A stretch of 64,000 bases of DNA from Alistipes megaguti. GTDB lineage: Bacteria; Bacteroidota; Bacteroidia; Bacteroidales; Rikenellaceae. Positions 16,840 through 25,749 of this stretch are shown here, piece after piece. The DNA lies in the NCBI RefSeq assembly GCF_900604385.1, contig NZ_LR027382.1, positions 2,898,076 to 2,962,075 of the forward strand. Direction: 5' to 3'. Position 1 is the first letter of the stretch. Each line of letters opens with the position of its first letter. Under the pieces are notes generated by a model. That model was not told the origin of the DNA, did no database searches, and was given only the letters and a program-made list of their open reading frames with translations. The translations under genes were made by a program, and so were the position numbers.

Positions 16840-17577
16840 ATGAAACACTTTTTCCTCTATGCACTTGCTGCATTAACCACCATCGGCATGATCTCCCATG
16901 CCGAAGCAAAAGACCCCGAAGATGCGGAGTCGGATCGCGTGATCGTCACCCTCAAGTCGGGCGAAAAGGTCGACTGCTACGTCCATCGCGGCTGGCACGC
17001 CGAAAACTCGGTGTTCAAGAAAGAGAACTACTCGTTCAAAGTTACAAAAACGCCCGACGACAAGGTGCCGATCGAATATACGGCCGATGATGTCGTAAGC
17101 ATCGACTATGTCGAGACAACCGCGGATCATCCCGACGGCGTGCGCTGGGAGTCGCACCCGCTTGCCAAACCCAACTTCGCAAGCCGCTACCACACCATGC
17201 AGATGCTCTTCTGCGTCAACAAAGTGGGCAAGAATGCTACGACCTACTGGTGGAAAATCTGGGTCGCATCGGGATTCAACGGCATGGGCCGCTCGCTCCA
17301 GACCAACTACGGCATCCGCTTCCACAACGACCCTGAGGGGATTGTCTATCCCTACATGCTGGTCAACTCAGTACTGATGAAGGATCGCTATCCGGGTCTG
17401 CAGGATTTCTGCAAGAAGTGGTTCAAGGGCCCCGAGGGCAAGGTTCACAAGAAGGAGGCCGAGGAGAACGATGCGTGGATCCTCGACATGTATGACGCCT
17501 ATCTGGAGCAGATGGGCGACCAGGCGGCCAATCTGCCCTATCCGATTCCCGACAAGAAGGACTCCAACGAAAAGTAG
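16840..17577 (+). CDS. Secreted protein of unknown function, distant paralogue of the preceding gene
   Basis: 245 residues with a signal peptide (MKHFFLYALAALTTIGMISH, cleaved about AEA). It shares with its neighbour the opening motif of the type (V/I)xLK(S/N)G(E/R)xxxC and an aspartate-rich turn, but continues into a different C-terminal half rich in Trp, Tyr and charged residues (WWKIWVASGFNGMG). No catalytic motif was recognised. Both are followed by the tandem repeat at 17653 and a strong terminator. Confidence 0.65.
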   Translation: MKHFFLYALAALTTIGMISHAEAKDPEDAESDRVIVTLKSGEKVDCYVHRGWHAENSVFKKENYSFKVTKTPDDKVPIEYTADDVVSIDYVETTADHPDGVRWESHPLAKPNFASRYHTMQMLFCVNKVGKNATTYWWKIWVASGFNGMGRSLQTNYGIRFHNDPEGIVYPYMLVNSVLMKDRYPGLQDFCKKWFKGPEGKVHKKEAEENDAWILDMYDAYLEQMGDQAANLPYPIPDKKDSNEK

Positions 17578-17652
17578 CCATCCGTTCAACAGGAACCATA
17601 CAAATCGGGGAAGGGCCGGCTGGAACCTTGAAAAACGACAGGCCCGGAATTC

Positions 17653-17784
17653 ATCCACGGGGGCCGGAATGATATCCACGGGGTCGGAATGACATCCACG
17701 GGGGGCTGGAATGATATCCACGGGGCCGGAAGGACATTAACGGGGTCGGAATGACCTCAACGGTGACCGGGATAACATCAACGG
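17653..17784. repeat. Tandem repeat of 20-22 bp units, about seven copies
   Basis: Degenerate units of the form ATCCACGGGG(N)CCGGAATGAT follow each other seven times, with unit lengths varying between 20 and 22 bp so that no reading frame is kept. The last units drift (ATTAACGGGG, CTCAACGGTG). It is in the 3' flank of the preceding gene, before the terminator. Its function is unknown; it may be a protein-binding array, a structured RNA tail or a decaying minisatellite. Confidence 0.8.
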
Positions 17785-17816
17785 CATCGCCTCTAACCAA
17801 GCTGAAATCATACCAA

Positions 17817-17847
17817 TCTCACAATACTTCGGTATTGTGAGATTTTT
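17817..17847 (+). terminator. Rho-independent terminator with UUCG tetraloop
   Basis: A perfect 11-bp stem TCTCACAATAC / GTATTGTGAGA closed by TTCG, followed by TTTTT. It would end the transcript of the two secreted-protein genes and the repeat array. The region 17848-18211 that follows shows no gene. Confidence 0.9.
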
Positions 17848-18211
17848 CATAAAACAGGACTCGCAACTCCGAACACCACCTACTCCGAAGCATCTGCCAC
17901 GGATTATTCAACGGCAAACCGCGGATCATCTGCCCCAAGGCATCAAACCCTCCGACAATACGAAGAGATTGTCCGTAAGCCGGCTCCTCTTCCGCCCGAA
18001 AGAGTTATGAAACCTTCGAAGCGAGAATTATTATAAAAAATTTCAATATTAGCATTATAAAACAAAATTACCGTTTTAAGTTACATTCTGCATATCAAAA
18101 AAGTCCATTTTACCTCCATTCATAAACCAAAACTAACCATTCACGAAAATCCCGCCACATCTTTTTCTATTAATTATTTTCACCAAACAGAATATTTTAC
18201 AGATTTTTTAC

Positions 18212-18219
18212 TATATTTG
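18212..18219 (+). promoter_or_regulatory. -7 box (TATATTTG) upstream of the first SusC gene
   Basis: TATATTTG matches TAnnTTTG and lies 104 bp before the susC start in an AT-rich stretch (18030-18230). The -33 element is not clear. The long leader leaves room for post-transcriptional control. Confidence 0.55.
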
Positions 18220-18323
18220 TAAAAACCGCCCCTGCCCGGTCACATATTCGGAATTGCCGTTTTTTCGCATATATAAGTAAGTATACAAGGACAAACCTTT
18301 TGTTTCACTTAAATACTCTCTCT

Positions 18324-21300
18324 ATGAAAAAACTCTACGTATCACTGTTTTCCGGCACTCTGAGAGGGGGGGGGATATTTGCTAAATGCCCCACACTGAT
18401 CGCCCGTACGCTGTGTTTCTGCGTGCTGCTGGCCATCAATCTGTGGGCAATCCCCGCCACAGCGCAAACTTCCAATAAGAAGGCCCACATCGTATCGGGC
18501 ACAGTCACCGACACCAGTGGAAATCCCATTGTCGGTGCTACAATCGTCAGCTCGAAACATGCTCACATCGGTACAACAACCGATTCGAAAGGTTTCTTCC
18601 TGCTGACCAACATCGAAAGCGACGATGTCCTTCAGGTAGGATTCGTCGGCATGAAAAGCAAGGAACTGCCTGTCGGTGCACAGATGCGTTTCGATATCAC
18701 ACTCGAAAACGATACGGAAATCGACGAAGTAATCGTCACCGGTTATCAGGAGATCTCGAAACACCAGGTGGCCGGCGCCGTCAAGCAGGTCAAGATGGAT
18801 GAGATCAAACTCGGCGCATCCTTCTCGGTCAACCAGATGCTCGCCGGACAGATTTCGGGCGTGAACGTCATCCAGACTTCGGGCGAGCCCAGCGCCACCC
18901 CCAAAATCCGTATTCGCGGAACTTCATCCATTCTGGGCAACAAGTCTCCGATCTGGGTGCTCGACGGTATCATCCTCGACGACCCCGTGCAGGTCAACTA
19001 TCAGGACCTCACGGGCGACGATGCCGCCTACCTGATCGGTAACGCCATCGCCGGCGTCAACCCCTCGGATATCGAGTCGATCACCGTTCTGAAGGATGCC
19101 TCGGCCACGGCCCTCTACGGCGTGCAGGCTGCCAACGGCGTCATCGTCGTGACGACCAAGCGCGGCGAGGCCGGTCGCACGAAGATACGTTACGACGGCT
19201 CGTTCACCCTCAACGAACGCCCCTCCTACCGACAGCTCGACGTGATGAACGCCGCCGAACGCATCACCCTCTCGCAGGAGATGCTCGCCGACCACTTCGA
19301 GTACTCGCGCTTACCGGACGATATCGGCTACGAGGCCCTCTACATGAAATACATGAACCACGGCCTGACCTACGACCAGTTTGCTTCCGAGGTTAGCAAG
19401 ATGGCTTCGCGCAACACCGACTGGTACGACCTGGTGTTCCGCGACGCGTTCAGCCACAACCACACGGTGAGCCTTACCGGCGGTTCGGAGCGAACCTACT
19501 ATTACGCTTCGGTGGGATACAACAACACCCCGACGACCGCTATCAAGGGTGGATCGGAGCGTTTCTCGGCCAACATGAAACTCAACTCGTGGCTCACCAA
19601 GAAGCTCTACATGGGCATCAGCATCTCCGGCTACCAGAACAAGAACAAGGGTTACAGTTCGATGGCCGGAGTCAACCCCAACACATACGCCCAGAATACG
19701 GCCCGCACCATCCCGGCCTACAATGACGACGGTTCGTACTACTATTACAAATTGGCCGGCTACAACTCAATAAGCGCCAACGGATCGTCCATCAAAGAGC
19801 ATCCGAAATACAATATCCTCAACGAACTCAACGAAACGGGAGCCCAAGGCGAGGTTGCCAACCTCAATCTCCAGCTCAACCTCCAGTACGAGTTCATCAA
19901 GGGTCTCCGCTACGAGTTGCTCGCTTCGATGGTTCACGACAACAGCAAGCGGTTCGACTACGCCACCGACGCCTCGACCTATATCGCCAAGATGCGCGGC
20001 TGGAATCTCGACTTCCCCTATCTGACGGGTGATTATACCTCGCAAGACTGGTATCAGGAGTCTCCCATCCCGCAGGGCGGTATCCTCTCGGCCTCATACA
20101 ATACCAATACCAGCTACACGCTGCGTAATACGCTGCGCTATAACACGCAGCTCAAGGAGAAGCACACGATCAGCGCCTTCGTCTCCTCCGAAATCCGCAG
20201 CATCCCGACTACCGGATCATCGTCCATCTGGTACGGCTGGCAGCCCGAGCGAGGTCTGGCCATTGAGCCGGTCTTCACGGACAAGTACATCGAGAATGCA
20301 CGGAACGGCCAGTACAATCCCACACTCACCGACCGTACGACCCACTACGTATCGTGGCTGGGCAGCGCCTCCTACTCCTACATGGACAAGTGGACGATCA
20401 ACGGCAACATCCGTATGGACGGTTCAAACTCCTTCGGTGAGAACCCCAAGTATCGCTTCCTGCCCGTGTGGTCGGTAGCCGGCAAATACACCCTGTCGAA
20501 CGAACCCTGGCTCCGGGACAGCAAGGTACTCTCGCAGCTCGCCATACGTGCCTCATACGGTGTACAGGGAAATGTTGACCAGAACACTTCGCCGAGCCTC
20601 GTGATCCAGATCGGCTCGACCGATGCCACCACGGGTCTCAACCAGTCCCACGTATCGCTGCTGCCGAATGCCGACCTGCGTTGGGAAAAGACCCAGTCGT
20701 ACAACGTCGGTCTCGATTTCGCCTTCCTGGGCGACCTGGTAACCGGTACGATCGACGCCTACAAGAAGCACGGTACCGACATGATCGCCACGACTCAAGT
20801 CTCCTCGGCCACGGGCCGCTCGGAACTCAAGATCAACTCGGGTGTCGTCGATAACGCCGGTGTCGAGGTGGCCCTGGGCTTCCACCCGCTCCACACCAAC
20901 AACTGGGATCTCTACCTCAACGTCAACTACTCGTACAACCGCAACAAACTGATCAAGGCCAACAGCAGCGCCGTGGTCAACAACACGTCGAAGATCTCCG
21001 GTACGGCCCTGATCGAGGGCAAACCGCTCGGCACGCTCTACTCCTACAACTTCGCCGGACTCAACCACGATACGGGTTACCCGGTCTTCTACGACAAGAA
21101 CGGCAACGCTACCGGCATGATTCCCGACGACAAGAGCGAATCGGGCGAAAAGGAGGTTCCCAACTACAGCCTTTACGAGGATGAGATCGAGCTCGTCGAG
21201 TCGGGTGTAATGGATCCGCCCCACTACGGAGGTTTCGACTTCACGCTGCGTTGGAAGAGCCTGCGTCTATCGGCATCGTTCACCTACTCGGCCGGAGCCG

Positions 21301-21755
21301 TAGGCCGTCTGCCGGGCATCTACACCGATGCTTACAATGCCTACGATCCCGCACAGAACATGCGCAAGGAGTTCATCACGCGCTGGCGCCAGCCGGGCGA
21401 CGAGCTGCACACCAACATCCCCGTTCTCTACAACTACGACAACTACCAGGACCTGCCGCGGCGTGACGGGATTCTCTCCGACCGCGATGTCATCGAAGGC
21501 AACAACATGTACGACTACTCGACGGCCCGCATCGCCAAAACCAACGTTCTGCGTATGCGTAGCCTCGGTCTGAGCTACTACGTTCCGACGCATAAACTTC
21601 GTTCGTGGGGCATCGAGTCGGCCATGATCAGCCTGCAGGCCACCAACCTCTTCTTCGTAGCCGACAAGGCATGGGGCGGCATGGACCCCGAGAGCGGTTA
21701 TGCAGCCGTTCCGACGCCGAGAACCTACACGCTCAACGTAAGTCTGACTTTCTAA
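18324..21755 (+). CDS. SusC-like TonB-dependent outer-membrane transporter (RagA family)
   Basis: 1143 residues from ATG at 18324. Signal peptide (to about residue 42, IPATA), carboxypeptidase regulatory-like domain (VSGTVTDTSGNPIVGATIVS, about 50-130), TonB-box region (EIDEVIVTGYQ), plug (GQISGVNVIQ, IRGTSSILGN, ATALYGVQAANGVIVVTTKR) and a 22-strand barrel ending LNVSLTF with C-terminal Phe. No STN domain, so it probably does not signal to an anti-sigma factor. With the SusD that follows 13 bp later it imports an oligomer, perhaps peptide or metal-linked given its neighbours. Codons 15-17 (GGG GGG GGG) plus the end of AGA form a G9 run (18366-18374) within the leader peptide; loss or gain of one G would abolish the product. 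Confidence 0.95.
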   Translation: MKKLYVSLFSGTLRGGGIFAKCPTLIARTLCFCVLLAINLWAIPATAQTSNKKAHIVSGTVTDTSGNPIVGATIVSSKHAHIGTTTDSKGFFLLTNIESDDVLQVGFVGMKSKELPVGAQMRFDITLENDTEIDEVIVTGYQEISKHQVAGAVKQVKMDEIKLGASFSVNQMLAGQISGVNVIQTSGEPSATPKIRIRGTSSILGNKSPIWVLDGIILDDPVQVNYQDLTGDDAAYLIGNAIAGVNPSDIESITVLKDASATALYGVQAANGVIVVTTKRGEAGRTKIRYDGSFTLNERPSYRQLDVMNAAERITLSQEMLADHFEYSRLPDDIGYEALYMKYMNHGLTYDQFASEVSKMASRNTDWYDLVFRDAFSHNHTVSLTGGSERTYYYASVGYNNTPTTAIKGGSERFSANMKLNSWLTKKLYMGISISGYQNKNKGYSSMAGVNPNTYAQNTARTIPAYNDDGSYYYYKLAGYNSISANGSSIKEHPKYNILNELNETGAQGEVANLNLQLNLQYEFIKGLRYELLASMVHDNSKRFDYATDASTYIAKMRGWNLDFPYLTGDYTSQDWYQESPIPQGGILSASYNTNTSYTLRNTLRYNTQLKEKHTISAFVSSEIRSIPTTGSSSIWYGWQPERGLAIEPVFTDKYIENARNGQYNPTLTDRTTHYVSWLGSASYSYMDKWTINGNIRMDGSNSFGENPKYRFLPVWSVAGKYTLSNEPWLRDSKVLSQLAIRASYGVQGNVDQNTSPSLVIQIGSTDATTGLNQSHVSLLPNADLRWEKTQSYNVGLDFAFLGDLVTGTIDAYKKHGTDMIATTQVSSATGRSELKINSGVVDNAGVEVALGFHPLHTNNWDLYLNVNYSYNRNKLIKANSSAVVNNTSKISGTALIEGKPLGTLYSYNFAGLNHDTGYPVFYDKNGNATGMIPDDKSESGEKEVPNYSLYEDEIELVESGVMDPPHYGGFDFTLRWKSLRLSASFTYSAGAVGRLPGIYTDAYNAYDPAQNMRKEFITRWRQPGDELHTNIPVLYNYDNYQDLPRRDGILSDRDVIEGNNMYDYSTARIAKTNVLRMRSLGLSYYVPTHKLRSWGIESAMISLQATNLFFVADKAWGGMDPESGYAAVPTPRTYTLNVSLTF
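18366..18374 (+). repeat. G9 homopolymer inside the susC leader-peptide region
   Basis: Nine consecutive G residues fall in codons 14-17 of the SusC gene, between the first residues and the hydrophobic core of the signal peptide. Such tracts are classical slipped-strand sites for phase variation. Whether it varies here is not known. Confidence 0.6.
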
Positions 21756-21768
21756 AGCTGAATACACG

Positions 21769-23304
21769 ATGAAAAAAGGAATCAACATACTGACATTCGG
21801 ATTTGCATTGGCAACCCTGACCGGATGCGGGGACTTTCTGACACAGGAGGCCCAGGATCTTGTCATTCCGAAGACCGTGACACAATACAAGGAGCTGCTG
21901 CAGGGTGACGGCTACTTCAAAAACTTGCAGACCAAGGCTGCGTGGGTTCATTTCCTGACCGACGATATGGCTACCGGTCCTTACGAGTATGCCGACGACC
22001 CCACGAAGATCTCCTCATACATGGAGAAGTACAAGCAGATCTTTCTCTGGCAGGCCGAGATCGAAAGCGACCAGTTCACCGACGACCTCTACGCTTACCT
22101 CTACAACCAGGCGCTTCCGGGTACGATCTGTCTTGAGATGCTCGACGACATGGAAGGATCCGATACGGAAAAAAGAATTCTCAAGGGTCAGGCCTCATTC
22201 CAGCGTGCGATGGCCTTCTTCTACCTGGCCAACCTTTACGGTCCGGCCTACAACGAAGCTCAGGGCAGCGATCCCTGTGTTCCGATGTCGCTGACGGCAA
22301 CCGCAACTCCGGGCTCCTACCCACGCAAAACCGTCGAGGAGGTCTGGGGACAGATCCATACGGACATTACAACGGCGGTCGAATGTCTCGATGGTTATGA
22401 AGCCGGTGTCTACGAGATCAACTACAAGGCCGCCCTGCTGCTCGCCTCGCGCGTAGCACTCTTCATGGAAAACTATGAAGAGGCCATCACCTATGCCGAG
22501 AAGCTGCTCGAACTGGCCCCGACGCTCTTCGACATGGTGGGCAAGATCGACATCGAAACCTATCTCGACCCCGGCAAGTACTCCAGCGAAGGAATCCTTA
22601 ACACGAATCTCAATCCCGACGAAATCCTTTGGACCTTCTCGCAGAGTTCGACGCAGGACCTGAAGAATCTGCTCACAGACACTTCGTTTACCTCGATGTC
22701 GTTCACCGTATCGAATACCGAAGATTCAGGTCTGATCCAACTCTATGACCGCAACAAGGATGTCCGCATGGCCTTCTCCTTCGCCGATCCCGACCCGGAC
22801 GACTTCTTGGCATCACTAATCGGTTGTATGTCGGGCACATACGTCTATTCCCCCTGCAAGTACAACAGCTACGCCGGAATGACCGGTTTCCCGATGGGAA
22901 TGCGCAACGCAGAGGCCTACCTGACGCTGGCCGAGGCCTATGCCCGCAAGGCCAATCCGGACAAGAGCCGTGCACTGGATTACCTGAATGCCCTGCTCAA
23001 GACGCGCATCGTCGACTACACCCCGCTCACCGAGGCCGATTTCGCCACCGACCAGGAACTCGTCGAACGGATCTGGACCGAGCGCCGCAAGGAGCTCTGC
23101 TTCGAGGAGCTGCACCGCTGGTGGGATATGCGCCGCTGCGGTCAGAAGGGCTTCACCCGGGTGTGGGGCGTCACGGACGAGACCTACGAAATCGCCGACC
23201 ATGACCCCGCCTTCACGCTCAACTTCCCGAAGAAGGAGCGTGACTTCGATCCGGGACTCACGCCCAACAACCGCCCGATCCGGACTCCGGTAGCATCCAA
23301 CTAA
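21769..23304 (+). CDS. SusD-like surface lipoprotein (RagB family)
   Basis: 511 residues. A lipoprotein signal ends at Cys 20 (ATLTGC). The family hallmarks are the helical TPR-like repeats, FQRAMAFFYLANLYGPAYNE (about 143-162), a middle loop region, RNAEAYLTLAEAYARKANPD and RRKELCFEELHRWWDMRRCG near the C-terminus. It forms the lid on the SusC barrel encoded just upstream and captures ligand at the cell surface. It ends without the usual QNPGW tail (PIRTPVASN). It is 13 bp from susC and 25 bp from the following lipoprotein gene, all one operon. Confidence 0.93.
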   Translation: MKKGINILTFGFALATLTGCGDFLTQEAQDLVIPKTVTQYKELLQGDGYFKNLQTKAAWVHFLTDDMATGPYEYADDPTKISSYMEKYKQIFLWQAEIESDQFTDDLYAYLYNQALPGTICLEMLDDMEGSDTEKRILKGQASFQRAMAFFYLANLYGPAYNEAQGSDPCVPMSLTATATPGSYPRKTVEEVWGQIHTDITTAVECLDGYEAGVYEINYKAALLLASRVALFMENYEEAITYAEKLLELAPTLFDMVGKIDIETYLDPGKYSSEGILNTNLNPDEILWTFSQSSTQDLKNLLTDTSFTSMSFTVSNTEDSGLIQLYDRNKDVRMAFSFADPDPDDFLASLIGCMSGTYVYSPCKYNSYAGMTGFPMGMRNAEAYLTLAEAYARKANPDKSRALDYLNALLKTRIVDYTPLTEADFATDQELVERIWTERRKELCFEELHRWWDMRRCGQKGFTRVWGVTDETYEIADHDPAFTLNFPKKERDFDPGLTPNNRPIRTPVASN

Positions 23305-23329
23305 TCGACAACGCAAACACGAATTGATC

Positions 23330-24331
23330 ATGAACATGAAACAATACCTTCCCATTTTCGTCGCCGCACTGCTCTGTGTCTCGGCGGCCAGCTGCGATCG
23401 CAGCGACCCGGACGGATCGGTAACGATACCCGAGAAGCCGGTATTCGACACCTCGACGAATGCCGGCAAACAGGCCCAGCATATCTACGACACCTATGGT
23501 CTGCACTGTCATTGGGATTTCAAAACCGACGACTACATCTACGAACTCACCTCCACTTCGAGTGTCAACTACACCGAGGTCGACGATATGGACCGCATGG
23601 CCGAGTTCCTCACCGCCTTTGAGGAGAAGGCGCTCAAGGTGCTGCCCATCGAGATCGTCAAACAGTCGTTCGCACACCTGTTCATCTGCAATGAAATTCA
23701 GGACCAATACAGCAAAAGGACCTATACGTCTACCTATCTTTTCGATGACGAGAGCGTCACCGCTCTGATTCCGATGGAGGTCAAAACGCTGGGCGTAGCC
23801 CTCGGTTATGCCGGTTCAAAGTGGGCGGAGGCCGATATGGAGTTGTTGCAGCTGCGCTGGATCGAGGCGATCTTCGAGACCATGCTCAACAATGCCCCGA
23901 CTCCGACTGATTTCAACAAGGCCGCGCTGATCAACGTCGCCGATATTTCCGGCGATGCCTATCCGACCAATTACTCCGCCAGCAAGCAGTGGGGCTGGTG
24001 GTGCATCCAGGGAGGTGATACCGGAAAAGAGGGAGGCTACCAGTATGACTGGGGACTGCTCGATCCGCCCTACGTGGGTCTCTCATCCATTGTCTACCGC
24101 GATGGCGCGGAGGTGCAGGAAAAAGTGACGATGGGTTATTCACGCTGGTACGACTCGGGCTACACGGCCGCGATGGACTTCGCGACCTATGCCGCCTTCA
24201 TCCTGCTCAAACCCGCAACCTACATGGACGATCTCTGCGCGAAGTATCCTCTTGTGAAACAAAAGGTACAGCTCGTCAAGGAGTACTTCCTGGAGAACTT
24301 CAACTACGAACTGAAGAGTATCGCACAATAA
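23330..24331 (+). CDS. Lipoprotein of the zinc-binding metallopeptidase-like family (active site not conserved)
   Basis: 333 residues with lipobox Cys 22 (VSAASC). The overall pattern (YDTYGLHCHWDF, FTAFEEKALKVLP, then PTDFNKAALINVADISGDAY, a disordered Trp/Gly stretch and FATYAAFILLK) resembles the SusD-linked putative zinc-binding metallopeptidase lipoproteins (Peptidase_Mx1 type) of Bacteroidota. Members normally carry HExxH; here the corresponding helix appears to read WIEAIFETMLNNA without any His, so zinc binding and catalysis are probably lost. It may serve as a surface binding protein. It is third in the SusC/SusD operon, with a terminator 17 bp after its stop. Confidence 0.6.
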   Translation: MNMKQYLPIFVAALLCVSAASCDRSDPDGSVTIPEKPVFDTSTNAGKQAQHIYDTYGLHCHWDFKTDDYIYELTSTSSVNYTEVDDMDRMAEFLTAFEEKALKVLPIEIVKQSFAHLFICNEIQDQYSKRTYTSTYLFDDESVTALIPMEVKTLGVALGYAGSKWAEADMELLQLRWIEAIFETMLNNAPTPTDFNKAALINVADISGDAYPTNYSASKQWGWWCIQGGDTGKEGGYQYDWGLLDPPYVGLSSIVYRDGAEVQEKVTMGYSRWYDSGYTAAMDFATYAAFILLKPATYMDDLCAKYPLVKQKVQLVKEYFLENFNYELKSIAQ

Positions 24332-24347
24332 CCCTTGCAACACAATG

Positions 24348-24383
24348 CCGGGAAGTGGCCTTGAGCCACTCTCCGGTATTTTT
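24348..24383 (+). terminator. Terminator of the SusC/SusD/metallopeptidase-like operon
   Basis: CCGGGAAGTGGC pairs with GCCACTCTCCGG (24348-24376, small internal mismatch), followed by TATTTTT. It separates the operon from the thioredoxin-like genes. Confidence 0.75.
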
Positions 24384-24526
24384 CGGAAGGGTGCCTGACG
24401 TACTGAAAAAATCGTTATATTGACAGGCCGTTCAGCCTGAAAGCCGGAATTGCCATACGTGCGCGATATCCGGCTTTACAACGGTCACAAACAGAGGTAA
24501 AGCAACAACTCATTCATAAACGTAAT

Positions 24527-25690
24527 ATGAAAAACAACAAAATTCTTCTTTGCGGTGCGATGCTCGCACTGGCAGCCTGCTCGTCGGCTGACAAGTACAC
24601 GATCCGTGGAACCTGGGAAGACGGTGCAGGACAGACCATCTACCTCAAGACGGGCGACGACCCCAAACAGCTCGTGGCCATTGACTCGGCGGTGGTGAAA
24701 TCCGACAACACCTTTGCGCTCAAGGGTCCGGCTCCGGAGACGATGACTCCCGCCGTCCTGGTAACCCCCGAAGCACGCACCGAACTGCTTCTCTACCGCT
24801 CGGGACGCCCGATCGAGGTGAAAATCTGGAACGAAACGCGCCGCGAACTCAAAGCCGGCGAAACCGATAGTGTCGATGTCAAGGTACAGCACATGAAGCT
24901 GGTCGACCCCGATCCCGAAACTGCCGTCTTCCTCACGGGACGCGACCTGGAGTCGGGGAACGCATTCATCTCGCTGGGCGGCATGTTCATGCTGATGAAT
25001 GCCCAGGAGAAGGGGCTCTCGCTCGACTCGGTGTTCAACGTCAAGACTCAGATGGAGGATGCCTTTGAGCAGAGCATGGAGAAATTCCTCGATTCGACGG
25101 GCAACTTCCGTTCATCGACCTTCTTCATCCGCGACTTCGTGCTCAAGGCCCGTTCGTTCACCGAAGCTCAACGCTGGTACGACTCGCTGACGCCGGCCGT
25201 CAAGGAGTCGGCCGAGGGCAAGATGCTTCTCAACGACATCGAGCTGAACAGCAAGTTCAACGTCGGCGGCACGCCCGATGACTTCACGCTCCCGACCCCC
25301 GACGGCGATTCGCTCTCGCTCTACTCGCTGCGCGGGAATGTGGTTCTGCTCGACTTCTGGGCCTCGTGGTGTGCACCCTGCCTGGCCGAAGCTCCCAACG
25401 TGAAGAAAATCTACGAGAAATACCACGACAAGGGGCTCGAGGTGCTGGGCGTATCGCTCGACAAGGAGGGCGACTACGACAAATGGGTGGATGCCATCAA
25501 AAAGCACGGCCTGAGCTGGAAGCATGTCTCCTCGCTCAAGGGCTGGGACTGCCCCGTAGCCAAGCAGTTCAACGTCACGGCCATTCCGCGCATGTACATC
25601 CTCGACCGCAACGGCAAGATCATCGCCCAGGATCTGCGCGGTGAGGAACTCGCCAAAAAGATGGACGAAATTTTCGCCGACGCTCAGTAA
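24527..25690 (+). CDS. Thioredoxin-like lipoprotein with DUF4369-type N-terminal domain (TlpA family)
   Basis: 387 residues. Lipobox Cys 18 (LALAAC), then an N-terminal beta domain of the DUF4369 type (YTIRGTWEDGAGQTIYLKTG), a helical linker, and a C-terminal TlpA/ResA-like thioredoxin domain (about 255-385) with the active site FWASWCAPC (about residues 277-285), cis-Pro segment VTAIPRMYILD and GVSLD. It is probably anchored in an extracytoplasmic membrane and reduces or isomerises disulfides. It is followed by a paralogue 59 bp downstream. Its position after a SusC/SusD operon is common in this phylum, partner unknown. Confidence 0.85.
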   Translation: MKNNKILLCGAMLALAACSSADKYTIRGTWEDGAGQTIYLKTGDDPKQLVAIDSAVVKSDNTFALKGPAPETMTPAVLVTPEARTELLLYRSGRPIEVKIWNETRRELKAGETDSVDVKVQHMKLVDPDPETAVFLTGRDLESGNAFISLGGMFMLMNAQEKGLSLDSVFNVKTQMEDAFEQSMEKFLDSTGNFRSSTFFIRDFVLKARSFTEAQRWYDSLTPAVKESAEGKMLLNDIELNSKFNVGGTPDDFTLPTPDGDSLSLYSLRGNVVLLDFWASWCAPCLAEAPNVKKIYEKYHDKGLEVLGVSLDKEGDYDKWVDAIKKHGLSWKHVSSLKGWDCPVAKQFNVTAIPRMYILDRNGKIIAQDLRGEELAKKMDEIFADAQ

Positions 25691-25749
25691 TCGAAAACAA
25701 CGCGTTCGGAGCGGGCCAACTCGCTCCGAACACATCAAAAAGACCGGAT

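Noticed and set aside
24384..24526. TATATTGA at about 24416 as a promoter for the TlpA genes
   Set aside because: Only a partial match to TAnnTTTG and no -33 element at the usual distance; not enough to call.
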